Below are positions 52,496-63,389 of a stretch of 64,000 bases of DNA, in pieces (positions within the stretch are counted from its first letter, which is position 1; the number at the start of each line of letters is the position of its first letter). The translations under genes were made by a program, and so were the position numbers. The notes beneath the pieces were generated by a model that saw only the letters and a list, made by a program, of their open reading frames with translations, was not told where the DNA came from and did not search any database. The stretch is from Eopsaltria australis. Lineage: Eukaryota; Chordata; Aves; Passeriformes; Petroicidae. The DNA lies in assembly GCA_034509425.1 (NCBI GenBank), contig JAVTVJ010001249.1, forward strand, positions 434,001 through 498,000, in the 5' to 3' direction.

Positions 52496-54270
52496 ATTCT
52501 TCTTTATTTCCATGATCTCACTGGCAGACATCAAGTTGTTGTGCAGCCTCAGTGCAATCTACCCATGGAACTTCGTGTGGCTCTGACACACTTCTGTAGA
52601 GAAGCCTGCACCAGCATCTGGAAGGTGATTTCTTCTGAGCTTGTCCTACTAACCATTCATGCTGTCACAGAATAGCCCTCATGTTCTCCCTGCTTTTCAT
52701 AAAACATGTCATGCCCTGCTCTTCGGTAGTCTTTGCACACAACTATCCTAACTTATCCTGGGCTTATGCACAGCACTGTCTTTTGTTTTTCCTTTAAGCA
52801 AATGGCCACTTTTAAAATATATTCATCATATGTCTGTTACAAATTGATAGGGATAAAAGAAGGAACGCTGTGCCATAAAATTATTGGCACTTAATGCTTC
52901 TTGCAGTAAATTCAGGAATTGAAAATACACATCTCAGAACAGTAAGAAGTAGCATGACATTTTAAGAGCAATTCCGATCCAGTCAGTAAATTGATTTCCC
53001 AGACGAACCTGCAGAAGAAAAAGCAAGTTATCACACAGCGCTGTGTGATTATGAGAGTTAAGCCAAAAAAACCTTGGAGAATTGAGGTGGTGAAAAGCAT
53101 CACATCAAACATCTAAAGATCATCATGGCTTTTTATGAGTTGTAATAGTTTCAATGAAGATGTAGGGCCCAAGATTAAAAATTTGAACAGAACCAATGAA
53201 AACAAAAATATTACTATGATCAGGAAAAATGAGGAATATAGTCTTATCTTTTTTACACCTTTTTTGCTTTACTGAAAATAAAAAGTTGAAACCCATACTT
53301 GACTTCATTGGCCCACAAATAGCATATTCTGGTAAATTTTCTTAGTGAATGCTGACTGAAATCCAGATGGCAATGATAATAAATTGCGAAAGTTCCACCA
53401 AAAATCGAAACGATACTAAGTGTTGTTTTTCTCCTCTTGATTCATTCAGTTGATCATGCCTGTGACTTTAGTCCTGGCCCCAGCTCACATATCCAGAGGG
53501 TGTATAACACTTGTCTCAAAAAAGGATAATTTTTGGCCAATGAAATGCCTTGCTTCACATAAAATCTTAAGTGATTGTACAAAATCCTTCTTGTAAGGAG
53601 TGAGAAGGATATTTCTTGCTCCCTTGGAACTCAGTGTTCCCGTTTCAAACTGTACAAGCTCTATGCTCCATGCAACAATATTATTCCATTTTCAACCTAA
53701 TGTATAGACTTTATTGAATTCTACAGACAGAAGTGAAAAGGTGTTTATCTTGACAAAGCTGGATCTTATAAGGATGCTCTCAGGAACTGAAACTACTCGC
53801 AAAATATGAACATCAAATTGCTATGTGCTTAAACCATGGTGCTCTTGAGCAAAAGCTGGGATAATTTGTTTAAGTAGCTGTTCGTTGTATAGACCTCTTT
53901 GGTACGTGTTTATTGTTATTTACTGGATCCTATTTTCAGAAAACGCTCATGTAAACCACAGTGAGCTGGCAACTGAGTTTGGCACTAATTTGGTCATAAC
54001 AGGACTGATTTGGTGTTAGTGACAACTCTCACAATGTTCATAATGTTAAGTTTACAAGAAGTCTTTTAAGCAAAGGAACATGAAAATCACAGAATATTTT
54101 GAAATCTACTCCTTTCTAATGAAGATTGAAACCCACATCTGAATAATGTAAATTAAATCCTATTCCTTTCATTCATGAAAGGTCATAATGCTTGTCTTAA
54201 GTAAAAGAAACAGTTTAAGATTCTCTGAAACTACCTTTGGGTAGTACGCTTGCTATGACTGCTCCTGCAC

Positions 54271-54350
54271 ATGTCAGGGGGGTTGGAGTAGGTTGCCTTT
54301 AAAGGTTCCTTCCAACTCAAATAATTCTGTGGTTCCGTAGTCCTGTGATT
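54271..54350 (+). mobile_element. CR1 3' end fragment
   Basis: It contains AGGGGGGTTGGAGTAGGTTG, CCTTTAAAGGTTCCTTCCAA and a degenerate terminal octamer array (AATTCTGTGGTTCCGTAG). This is the CR1 3' terminus on the plus strand, severely truncated. Confidence 0.85.
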
Positions 54351-54735
54351 ATCCTCAACACAAGTTTAGCAAAGGATCCTGGGCAATATCCTTGTGCTAT
54401 CCACTAAACAAAACAACCAGAGGCACAGTCACTGATTCAGGGACCTTATAGTTTTATAAATAATGGAAAGCCCTTTCCTGGAAATATTGTTTCAGCTATT
54501 AAAATATTTGTATTTCAGCAAATGGATGATTTAGAACAGTAAACACATTTAGCGTCTACATAATGAAACTCAGCAGCATTAAGCAAGGAGAGTTTTGTAG
54601 ACAAATAACTTCCACTAGAATAATCAGAAGAGTAGGGAAAGGCTAAACAAGCTTTCAAGCACACTGGCTTTCCTCCAGGTTTAAAGCAGAAGTCAAATCA
54701 ACACAGAAGTTCACAACAATCACTCAGATTTCATT

Positions 54736-55112
54736 ATGGAAGATCAAAGGATTAAAGAATTAATGAAGGAGTACTTGGTCCTTTTAAAGTTTTATGGCTA
54801 TGGTAGACAGACCCTTGTTTGTCCTGTATTTCCCTGCAGACCAAGGTATCCCATTGACAGCACTTATGATGTGATCCTGCTCGGTTCTTACAACATAGAA
54901 GGAAGTGGGGGACATTGAACTCCATGGCTGGGAGCTGGGAGGATGGAAATGTCACCAGGCTGAACAGTTGGCCTGTGTCCACCTCTACACAAATTGTCAC
55001 GTACACTTTGGCAAACAAGGTGTTGCAAGTGGTCCTGAATCCTGAGATGGTAGACTTTGTTATGGCTTTGAAACACCAATATTGCAATTGATCTGTTCAC
55101 TCCTACATTCAA
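54736..55112. other. ORF-dense patch, possibly a decayed coding insert
   Basis: Overlapping open frames of 60-111 codons occur on both strands, and base composition is more balanced than in the flanks. Minus-strand frames give fragments such as FRTTCNTLFAKVYVTI and RTRAGSHHK-like text broken between frames. I cannot assign a family. It may be a relic of a transposase or retrocopy, or chance. Confidence 0.2.
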
Positions 55113-57615
55113 TGGTTTTGCTCTGCTGCTAACAGACTCTGCAACATTGCTGACCTGAGATCAGCTCAGACTACGTTTTTCCTAATCCCTCTCTTATTGT
55201 ACTGCAAAGGTAGAACCTATACTTAGCACAGCACAGTGCCTTCTGGAAATAATCCAAGATGACAAACTCATCTTAATCAAAAGCAATCATGCTGTCTTAA
55301 CATCGCATCCAACTTGGCTCTGTTTGACTCTCCCTGAATGAAATGGAGTTTTATGCTCACTTAGGTAGAAAAGAGACTATCTTCTCATGCACATACTTAC
55401 ACAGCAAAAGATTATATGGTCCCAGTGGCAGTTTGTTTTGTCTTTTTCTGTTACTGAAACTACCTTGCCTTTTGCTTATTTTGCAATGGAAGCAAGCTTT
55501 TGTCAGCAGCTTCCTTCTAACACTCACATGTGCAGAAAGACACAACTTTTTGACACCTTCATGAAATGGCTAAATTGATTTTGCTTTCAGTGAAGGATCC
55601 AGTTTTAAAAAAAAAGAAACAAAACAAAAAAAGAAAAAAGTTTCAAAATCCTAGGTCAGAAAATAAACAAAAAGCAAGCATTAGATCCTCATACAAACTA
55701 CAGCTGTCCTGTATCTCACCATCAGAAAGAAATTACTTTGCTTCTTTTTCAGGACTTTAATAATAAATCCTAACCATGCTTATAAAAATTTGTTCAAAGT
55801 CCATTTCTCCAGCCTTTCTCCGTATGTTCTGTGGACATAATCTCTTGCTCTCATTCTCTAAAACCCACCCTATACATATACCACTTCACCTACTGTTCTT
55901 CCTCTGTCTTTTGCACACTTGTTGCAGTCCCTTGTTGCCAACCTTGTTGCCACACAGGCAATTTATTGTTGGGACCATTGCTTTGTTCCTGATGTTTACC
56001 TGTGACAGCCTATTTGCATCATTCCGGTCTGCTCTCCATCTCACTTCAGCTTTCAGGTGAAGAGATATAATTTCTCACTTCCTCCTTTGCTCATGTTATC
56101 TGTGAATTCTGACTTTCCCTGCATTGTTTGACTGTCACCTGTTGTACATTTTCCACTGTCAGTTTTTTTGTTCCATGACAAATACAATCATTCTAATATG
56201 GCCACATTTTTTTTCTATAGATACGAGGGTAGAATTGGGATGAAATTCTGTTACATTTAAAACGCAGTTGTGTATTCCACAGAACCTTTCAGACCCTTTC
56301 AGCTCTTAACAGTGTCCCTGAATACAGGCTGGCACTCTGCCACGATACACTGCAAATTTTATTTCATATTTCCAGCTTCTACAGAAAGAAAGACTTCTCA
56401 GAGAGGCATAAGAACTACTCTTCATAGCCTCTGCTTTTTCTGGGATGTAGAAGGTGAAGTCTCTAGATTCCAGTACAATCAAAACAACCCATTGTCTGCA
56501 GGTAGTGGATTAATAACAAGTAAAAGAAAGTAAACAGGAATATGTAGATATAAATACATACAGAGGTTTTTCTCTCCATTCAAATCTTCCCTGAAATTCA
56601 CGATGAAATATTTACTGAGAGCTACATCCTCATGCATAAGCTGAAGAGGCTCACCAGCACCACTGCTCTGCCTTTGCCTATGACAGAAGATAGAGTTGCA
56701 AGACAGTTTCAGCTTCTAAAAGTATCAGGGTTAGAAGTTATATGGACTTGTGTTTTAGGATCTGGAACTTATCCAGCCTTTATTCAGAATCAGAGTCTGT
56801 ATCCCAGCAATAATTAGAAAATAAACTTAAGTAAATCTTAAGAATCTAGTTAAAAATCTGCAATCAATCAGTCAGAAACACAGGAAACATCAATTTGCAT
56901 GTTTTCAGTATTATACTCACATCAGATCTTTATGCAGGTCATTGCAATCTGATTCGTGTAACAGCAAAGATTTTCAAAGCTCTGTCCTATTTGCACAATA
57001 GCAGAAACTACCCAACTCCTATGACAGTGTACAGCATGCACCAATAGCACAGCTTGTAGGCTGATCTTATTCAGGCTTTATGTCATAAAAAACATGACTA
57101 TGTTGAAAGGACATCTCCTAGGACGTTGTTAGCAGTTTCAGTTTCATGCTGAATGTACACTGAGCTGAGTTCTCTGCATTGCTGAGAATATGCATCCAAA
57201 AAACTTATACAAAGCATTCTGTAAAATTTGTGTGCTCAGATTCTGCTTTTGATTACATCCATGGTTTTTCACTGGGTTTATAACCATTTAGAGCAGTGTA
57301 CAGCATTGGTGTCAGAACTTGCATTTACTAGGGGTGTTCTACATTCATGAAACTACCAAGTTACATTTTCTTAGTTTCCATCAGATCAATTTTACAAGAA
57401 TTGATTGAGCAATTACCTAATATTTGCAAAACCCATTTCCTCTTAATTTTCATCTAAATTGCTGTTATTACAAAAAAACCTAGCAAAAAACAAAAAAACC
57501 CAAACAAATCATTATGAGGCTAATCAAACACTCCAGTAAGGTTATGAATCTCCATCCTTACAAATACACCAAACTTTACATGACAAAGCCTGCTAATTTT
57601 TAAGATGTCACTGGT

Positions 57616-57685
57616 TTGAGTGGAAGATCAGACTAGGTGACTGGCAGATCTCTTCTCCAATATAAAAGTATTTTATTCTATCAAA
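57616..57685 (+). mobile_element. Diverged CR1 3' end fragment
   Basis: The phrases GATCAGACTAGGTGACTGGC and AGATCTCTTCTCCAATATAA, ending ATTTTATTCTATC, parallel the CR1 3' terminus (GACTAGATGACC...TCCCTTCCAA...ATTCTATG). It is an old copy. Confidence 0.5.
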
Positions 57686-60600
57686 CTGTTTTATCAATGG
57701 ATGCATCTTTTAGTTTTTCATCACTCTATCTTTTAATTTATGATGACATTATGAGTGAGAGACATAAAAGAGATATAGACTCCTCCTTGGTTTCTAGGAT
57801 GCATTTGTGCTACAGGTGGGACACACATACTCTTTTGTCTCCTGTTAAATTCTCGCTGCTTGCAAGAATTGTGTTCTACCTCAACACAAAAATTTGTGGC
57901 TTTAATTCTGTGAATCCTAGCTGGTTTGGGATGATCACAGTTCCAGACTGATTTAGACCATAGAATTATGTCTCCTGCTGTCTAGTACAGGGCAAACTAG
58001 TTCAACAAAACCACTGTTACGTTACTTCATTTTTCCTCAGTAAGCTTATTGTGTGTTGTCCTGTCACACAAAGTAATTCATGAGTAGTCTCACCTTTTCC
58101 CACAAAAGCTCCAATGACTTCTTTGGCAGAAGTCAATGATTGGGATGACAGAAAAGAAACATCGAAGTTACTTCAGTGTCACCATGACCATTTTCTACTC
58201 ATTCTGAGCCAATCCTGCCTACAATATATTTTCTTCATGTGTTCCCATTTTGGAACAGGCAGATAGCTCAGTGAAACTGCCCAAGAGTCAGTGACTTGCC
58301 TTGGGCATCAAATGAACCCAACAGTATCTGACTTGCCTGGGACAATCATATATTTGCAGGACCAGAGAAATATGGAGAGAAAGAGACAGGGAATCTGGGA
58401 GAAGATGCTGAAAAACTGGAAGTCCTACTATTAACATCTGCAAAAGCAGAAATTCCACTGTTAACCTCTTAACATCTCTGTTGTTTTCCTGGCTAGTCCA
58501 TGCTTGAATGATGCACCATTGGTACTTTTTTGGCCAAAGGAAAAAAGGGACAAGCTCAAAAGTCCTGCAGTGCTGTTCCATGGAAAGCTGTGCAGGTCAA
58601 TAGCAATGATTCTATTTTTCATATTGTTAGATGTTTAATGGAATTGTAGTTAGCAATAGCTTTCATATTCTACAAAGCTAAATGCCACATCACAAAGGAG
58701 GCCACCACACTGGTTCATAGTTGCATTTGTCACATAAATGAGTCCTGAATTGAAATACCAATAAGCCAATTTAGATCCTGCACATGAACCAGGCTTTTCT
58801 GAGCACTTTTGGAAATCTAATAATGCTTAGCCTTTAGAAAGTAAAATGCAGCTTACTGAAGCTAAGTCTGCTCCTGCTTGCTGCTGTATTTTGTCTTCCA
58901 GATATCCAGTAACACTGGAGTAGCATGCAAATGCTTTTAACTGAAGGAAAAAATGTTGTTACACATATAGTGCTTAACTAGGTTTCTTTTGTGTTAGGAT
59001 AGGAAGGATTTCCACTTACCTAGTTCTCATGAACTAAAATATGTTTTCATTTTGATGTGTATTCTCCATCTGTAATGAACAGAAAATACTTGACCTGAAA
59101 CCACTTACGGCATTGGAGAATAAACATGTAGGCCTGTCTCCCTGTATTCATAAAAGTGAAGCCACTAAACTTAGATTATACAAAAAGCTTAATTTCTAAA
59201 ATTAGATTAGACAAAGTTCAGCTTTATATTTCAAAGAAGTATAAAGCAGAGCTTATTTAGTGAGGACAGGTCTTTTCACCTTACCTGTTAGTCATCACAT
59301 GCCCTGCTTGTCTAAGGAAGAAGCAAACTTTTATGCTTCCCATCTACCACTCAGGGATTCAAACACTGTCATTTCAGAAGTTAAGGTTCAGCTATAGAAT
59401 TTATGTTTTTATTCCCTCATTTTGTTATCTTACTTATCTGATATACAACACTTTCAACAGTAACTTGCCCTTTTTCCTTCTGGGAAAAGAGAAACGCAGT
59501 GGTTCCTGCTGTCCAGTAGAGTTTGATGGAGACAGCTTCAGTTCCGTAACACTAAGCAAGCGCTGTTAACAGCACTACCTTGCAAAGGCTTGTAAGAACT
59601 AACAAGAGGAGACTTCTTCACTTTTACTGTAATATGCACACAACTTGTCCAGTCTCAAAACAGGAAGTAGAAAATGAAGAGGTCATCTTGTCTGGAAGGG
59701 GAATTATTTATGTGGTGATATGATTCTACATTTGTGTGCTGAGTCAGTACTTTGTCTAGAAATGGCCCTGATATTTCAAAAGCCCCCCCGTAGATAATTA
59801 AAATTTGGCTATCACCTTCAGTGGTACCCAGACTCAAAAAGCACACTGGGATGCAGGAGGAGATATTTAAGTTCACATAGTAACCTTGAAGAATCAAATG
59901 GGAAGAATCAGTATCAGAATATACAAGCTCTGCAATGAATTAGGGAAATAACTTTGTATTAACTATTTTACTTTACTGGGGTTGACCAACCCCATTATGA
60001 TTCTGAGACACATTCCTCTATTCTACTACACAGGACAGCTTTCTGAGATCATTATTAACCATAACTTTAGTTAGTTTGAATACTGCCAGCAGTAAAGCCC
60101 TGGCATTCATGAATGAGGACTGTGTCCACATTCTTGGGACTGCACAATAAATTATTTATTTTCTACTGAAATATAAAACCTGAGTCCAAGGATATTCCAG
60201 TTTTTTTGTCATCTGTTCTTTGTGGAGCCATGAGAGGGAGGTCATGGCTGTAGACTCTCTTTTATCCAAATCTGTTTTTCCTCAGAAATATGCAAATACA
60301 GCTTACTTACTGACAGGTCAAGGAAAGCAGAAAAAAACCAAGACAAACAAAACATATTTTATTTAAAAAATACAATTGTGAATAACATTGTAATAAATTA
60401 TTTTCACCTGTGTATGCCCCCCCCCGAAAAAGCCAGGCACTTAGCAAAATATAACATAATAATAACTTGTGAAATGGGATCCAGGAAGAGGTTTCTTCAG
60501 CATTTCTACGTAATCACATGTGCATTTATTTCATGTCCTAGAAGTAAGTAGATTTTCCTTTTTCCATCCCAAGAAAACAAAATGGCCATCTGAAACAAGG

Positions 60601-61064
60601 GCTGTTCTTCCTAAATGTCCAAAGAATTTTATTATCCCCAAATTGTAAATCAGAAGAGCAATGAGCAGTAAACAAGTAGTGCCAGCTATAGCATGAGGAA
60701 ATTAAATGCTTAAAATGCTTTTCAAAGAAAGATATCAGAAAACTCAGTATTAGTTAATTTCCAAACTGTAGTTGCCAAGAGTTTTAAATCATCTTTTTCA
60801 GGCTTAGCTGTGAGCATCTGGTATTTTAAGGACTGAAAATGCCCTGTATGTATGGCATCTTGTCTTGTTCCACCATCATCTTTTATGTGGATCAATGTAT
60901 TGAAAGGATTCCTCAAAAGATGGAAAATCAGTTTTCTGCAGAAAATGGAGAGCTTAGGTGGAGAAGGAAGAAAAAAAGGTTCAGAAGATGACCTACCCAG
61001 AATTAGCTATGAAATTCATGATGGTCATAGGCCTAAAGTGCTTTACTGAAAGGTATTTTCAATT

Positions 61065-61089
61065 AAATGTGTCTTTGAAAGACACATTT
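61065..61089. repeat. Perfect inverted repeat with 12-bp arms
   Basis: The arms AAATGTGTCTTT and AAAGACACATTT are separated by one base. This is a near-perfect palindrome about 265-290 nt after the putative CD274 stop codon. In RNA it would fold as a stable AU-rich hairpin with a small loop. A second short inverted repeat (GATATTTA/TAAATATC) follows at 61117-61134. Confidence 0.9.
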
Positions 61090-61202
61090 GCCTAAACTTG
61101 AGAAGGTAGAAACTTTGATATTTAAATAAATATCTCAGTATCTAGTCACATATACAGAAGCCAGCATGCAATACTTATTTATGCTATAATAATTATTTAA
61201 AC

Positions 61203-61208
61203 TTTATT
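61203..61208 (-). terminator. Candidate proximal poly(A) signal of putative CD274
   Basis: AATAAA on the minus strand about 145 nt after the TAG. A second AATAAA lies at 60358-60363, so a longer 3' UTR of about 1 kb is possible; mammalian CD274 is known to have a long, regulated 3' UTR. Confidence 0.4.
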
Positions 61209-61351
61209 ACATTTTTTCTTGCATTACAACAATATAGAAGACTGTCATCACACAATAAATACGAAGATTAATATCCCCTTTGATACATAGAACACAACAT
61301 TTGAGCTGTTGAATCTTCGCAACAGAGGAAAAAGGTCTTCCCCTGCTCTCT

Positions 61352-61374
61352 CTAGGTCTTCTCAATTTGCATAT
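61352..61374 (-). CDS. CD274: Putative CD274 terminal coding exon
   Basis: The acceptor TTCCTGTTACAG is followed by 23 coding bases, YMQIEKT and TAG (61354-61352). The first codon, TAT, takes its T from the previous exon. Joined to that exon it forms LKYMQI, an ITIM-like sequence. Confidence 0.65.
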
Positions 61375-63389
61375 CTGTAACAGGAAGAATTATATGAAAA
61401 AATTATCAAATTACAAAATGATGAAGGCACAGAACACTTCATAGCTTTGGGGCCCTTTCCTAGAGTTTGGAGGTACCAAAACGTTTCCATCATTGACAAG
61501 TTAAGAGATCTAAAATGAAATTAACTAAAAGGTCAAACAGTAAAAGAAGATGATAATGGGAGAAAATAGAGTGGTAGTTCAAACATACTGGTGGGAAGTA
61601 CCCTTTAGCAAATACAGAGAGATTGCTGTTGCTTAGATTACCCTCTATTTTAAAACTCTTTCAAATACATGTAGTGCTCCATCTGTCAGTATTCCCAGTG
61701 GCATGTCCCCAGGCCCTAAGTCTTTAGCTTGGAGATCTATACCTGCAGGACCAGCGGGCTTACCCATAATTTACTGTAGTAAAGTGTAGAAGGGAGGGAT
61801 TTGGGATGCAATTTATGCAAGTGCTTTAGAAGTCAGCAAGAATGTGAAAGAAAAACCTCAATAATTTCACCTCCCTATTCCACACCACAGGATGTTTCAT
61901 AGACTTGAGATATTTGATCATGTATTTTCCTGCTTTGTTGAGACAGAATCACACAACATGAGACCTGCTCAAGTGGCTGTGATGGGTTCCTGTCTCCTCC
62001 CTCATTGCCATCACCACCCTTACAGATGTGCATGAACAAGTCTTTCTATAGCAAAAGTGCAGGCTGCAAAACATGACTGATTTGGGTTGTTATGCATCTC
62101 CACATCTCATTTTCTTTAAAAAACAGATTCATTATTTGATGGAACAAACAGTACACAATGAGTTATGATGGTGAGTTTGTAAGACACAGAATGGGAGGCT
62201 GTATTTCTCTTGAAGGCTCTGTCTGCTGAAACAAGGAACTAAATAAACCAGCCTTGAATCAATGCTCCAAGGGATGGCTTATGCTGTGTGTGATTTACAA
62301 CTAATTTTTCCTCTGTCATTTATACTTACATTTCAGCTCCCTGTCCTCAAAAGAATCATCTCTGCAGTCATGTGTATCCTTATCTTTTGACAGCTCTGTA
62401 AGCAAAGGACATACATACACGTAGTACTGAGCATAGCTTAAACTTTTCCTATGGTGATAAATCTGTGTTAAAAACTGCCACCTCAGGCCACGCAGGAGCT
62501 AGACTTGAATGCAGAGCAAGGAATAACACCAAATGCTGTGTCCATCTGGGTAACTGTTCTCAAGAGAGTTCTTCTTAGGAAAAACACCAATGGTCAGCAT
62601 GAAGTAATTTTCACACAGCAATTTAATTTGTGGTGGTCTCCAAAAAACCATCCAACAAATTAAAAATAAATCAACCAATAACCATCCTGAGAGGCAGCAA
62701 AAGGATTTTAATCTCTTCTCTCCTGCTCTAAATATTAGCTCTCTTTGGTCTTTTCTTAATTTCCTTCTATACCACCTGTCATGGTGGTACTGGCCTTCCA
62801 CTGAGCTTTGCTCTTTGTAGCAGCATCAATATCACAACACAGAAACTAAAGCTTCCCTGTGTTTCTCTCAACAGAGCCAAACTCTCTATCATGAATATTG
62901 TGACAAACACCCTCAAATTCATGCTGTAATACTGGAGAAAACACAGGAACATGCCAACACGGTTCAAATCGCAGCACAAAGTCTGCACATAATTAATTGA
63001 TGCCATTCTGAGGTACTATGATCCAGGGAGCCTGTCCCATCCTGCTGCAGACTTTCCAAAATACAGCATACTGCTCTGTCCTTTTCTTGTGCATATCAGG
63101 AGTGCATCAGTTCCTGGAACAATTATGCTTTTCTTTCACATTTTCCTTTCAAAAGGATGACAGTCATGAAAAGCCACTCTTCAATTGTAATTTATATTTG
63201 TTATATAAATGAAAAGAAGAAAGAAAAATCAAAATGGAATTTAAATTTCCATTTGATTGTCACCATTACAAAGTTAATTTTCAAGCAATTATTTCCACAA
63301 GAATCAGATTCTCCTAGATTTATATCATATGTACATACTTGCTATTGATGAACTCGCCACATGTGTTCTGTTGTCCTTATTTGCTCTAG
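61352..63389 (-). CDS. CD274: Probable CD274 (PD-L1) 3' part: three cytoplasmic-tail exons
   Basis: Three minus-strand exons, 63389-63339, 62395-62330 and 61374-61352, all joined by phase-1 introns with GT-AG borders, give one open tail of 46 residues ending in TAG. The pieces read RANKDNRTHVASSSIA, KLSKDKDTHDCRDDSFEDRE and LKYMQIEKT. Such a run of symmetric phase-1 exons upstream of PDCD1LG2 on the same strand fits CD274, its neighbour in the conserved RIC1-PDCD1LG2-CD274 block. CD274 is the main PD-1 ligand on tissue and myeloid cells. The Ig and TM exons are not in 63390-64000 and must lie to the right. The assignment rests on synteny and tail resemblance to the neighbouring gene. A tandem PD-L2-like duplicate is the main alternative. 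Confidence 0.65.
61375..63338 (-). other. CD274: Introns between the putative CD274 tail exons
   Basis: Introns of 955 bp (61375-62329) and 943 bp (62396-63338) flank the 62330-62395 exon. They are AT-rich without recognised repeats. ORFs at 62499-63006 on the minus strand are unremarkable. Confidence 0.55.
62330..62395 (-). CDS. CD274: Putative CD274 cytoplasmic exon 2
   Basis: A 66-bp, phase 1-1 exon with acceptor TTTGCTTACAG and consensus donor GTAAGT (62329-62324). It encodes KLSKDKDTHDCRDDSFEDRE followed by LK. The charged composition fits a cytosolic tail. Confidence 0.65.
63339..63389 (-). CDS. CD274: Putative CD274 cytoplasmic exon 1
   Basis: A 51-bp, phase 1-1 exon with acceptor TTTCTTTCAG and donor GTATGT (63338-63333). 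It encodes a hydrophilic RANKDNRTHVASSSIA segment after a residue split with the preceding, unseen TM exon. Confidence 0.6.

Larger units (their letters stand above)
50561..61202. other. Intergenic region between PDCD1LG2 and CD274
   Basis: About 10.6 kb that should include the 5' non-coding exon and promoter of PDCD1LG2 on the left and possibly a long CD274 3' UTR on the right. It contains two CR1 3' relics, a small imperfect tandem repeat (about 52395-52495), A-rich tracts (about 55600-55670, 57470-57510) and an ORF-dense patch at 54736-55112. No confident coding gene was found. Confidence 0.65.
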
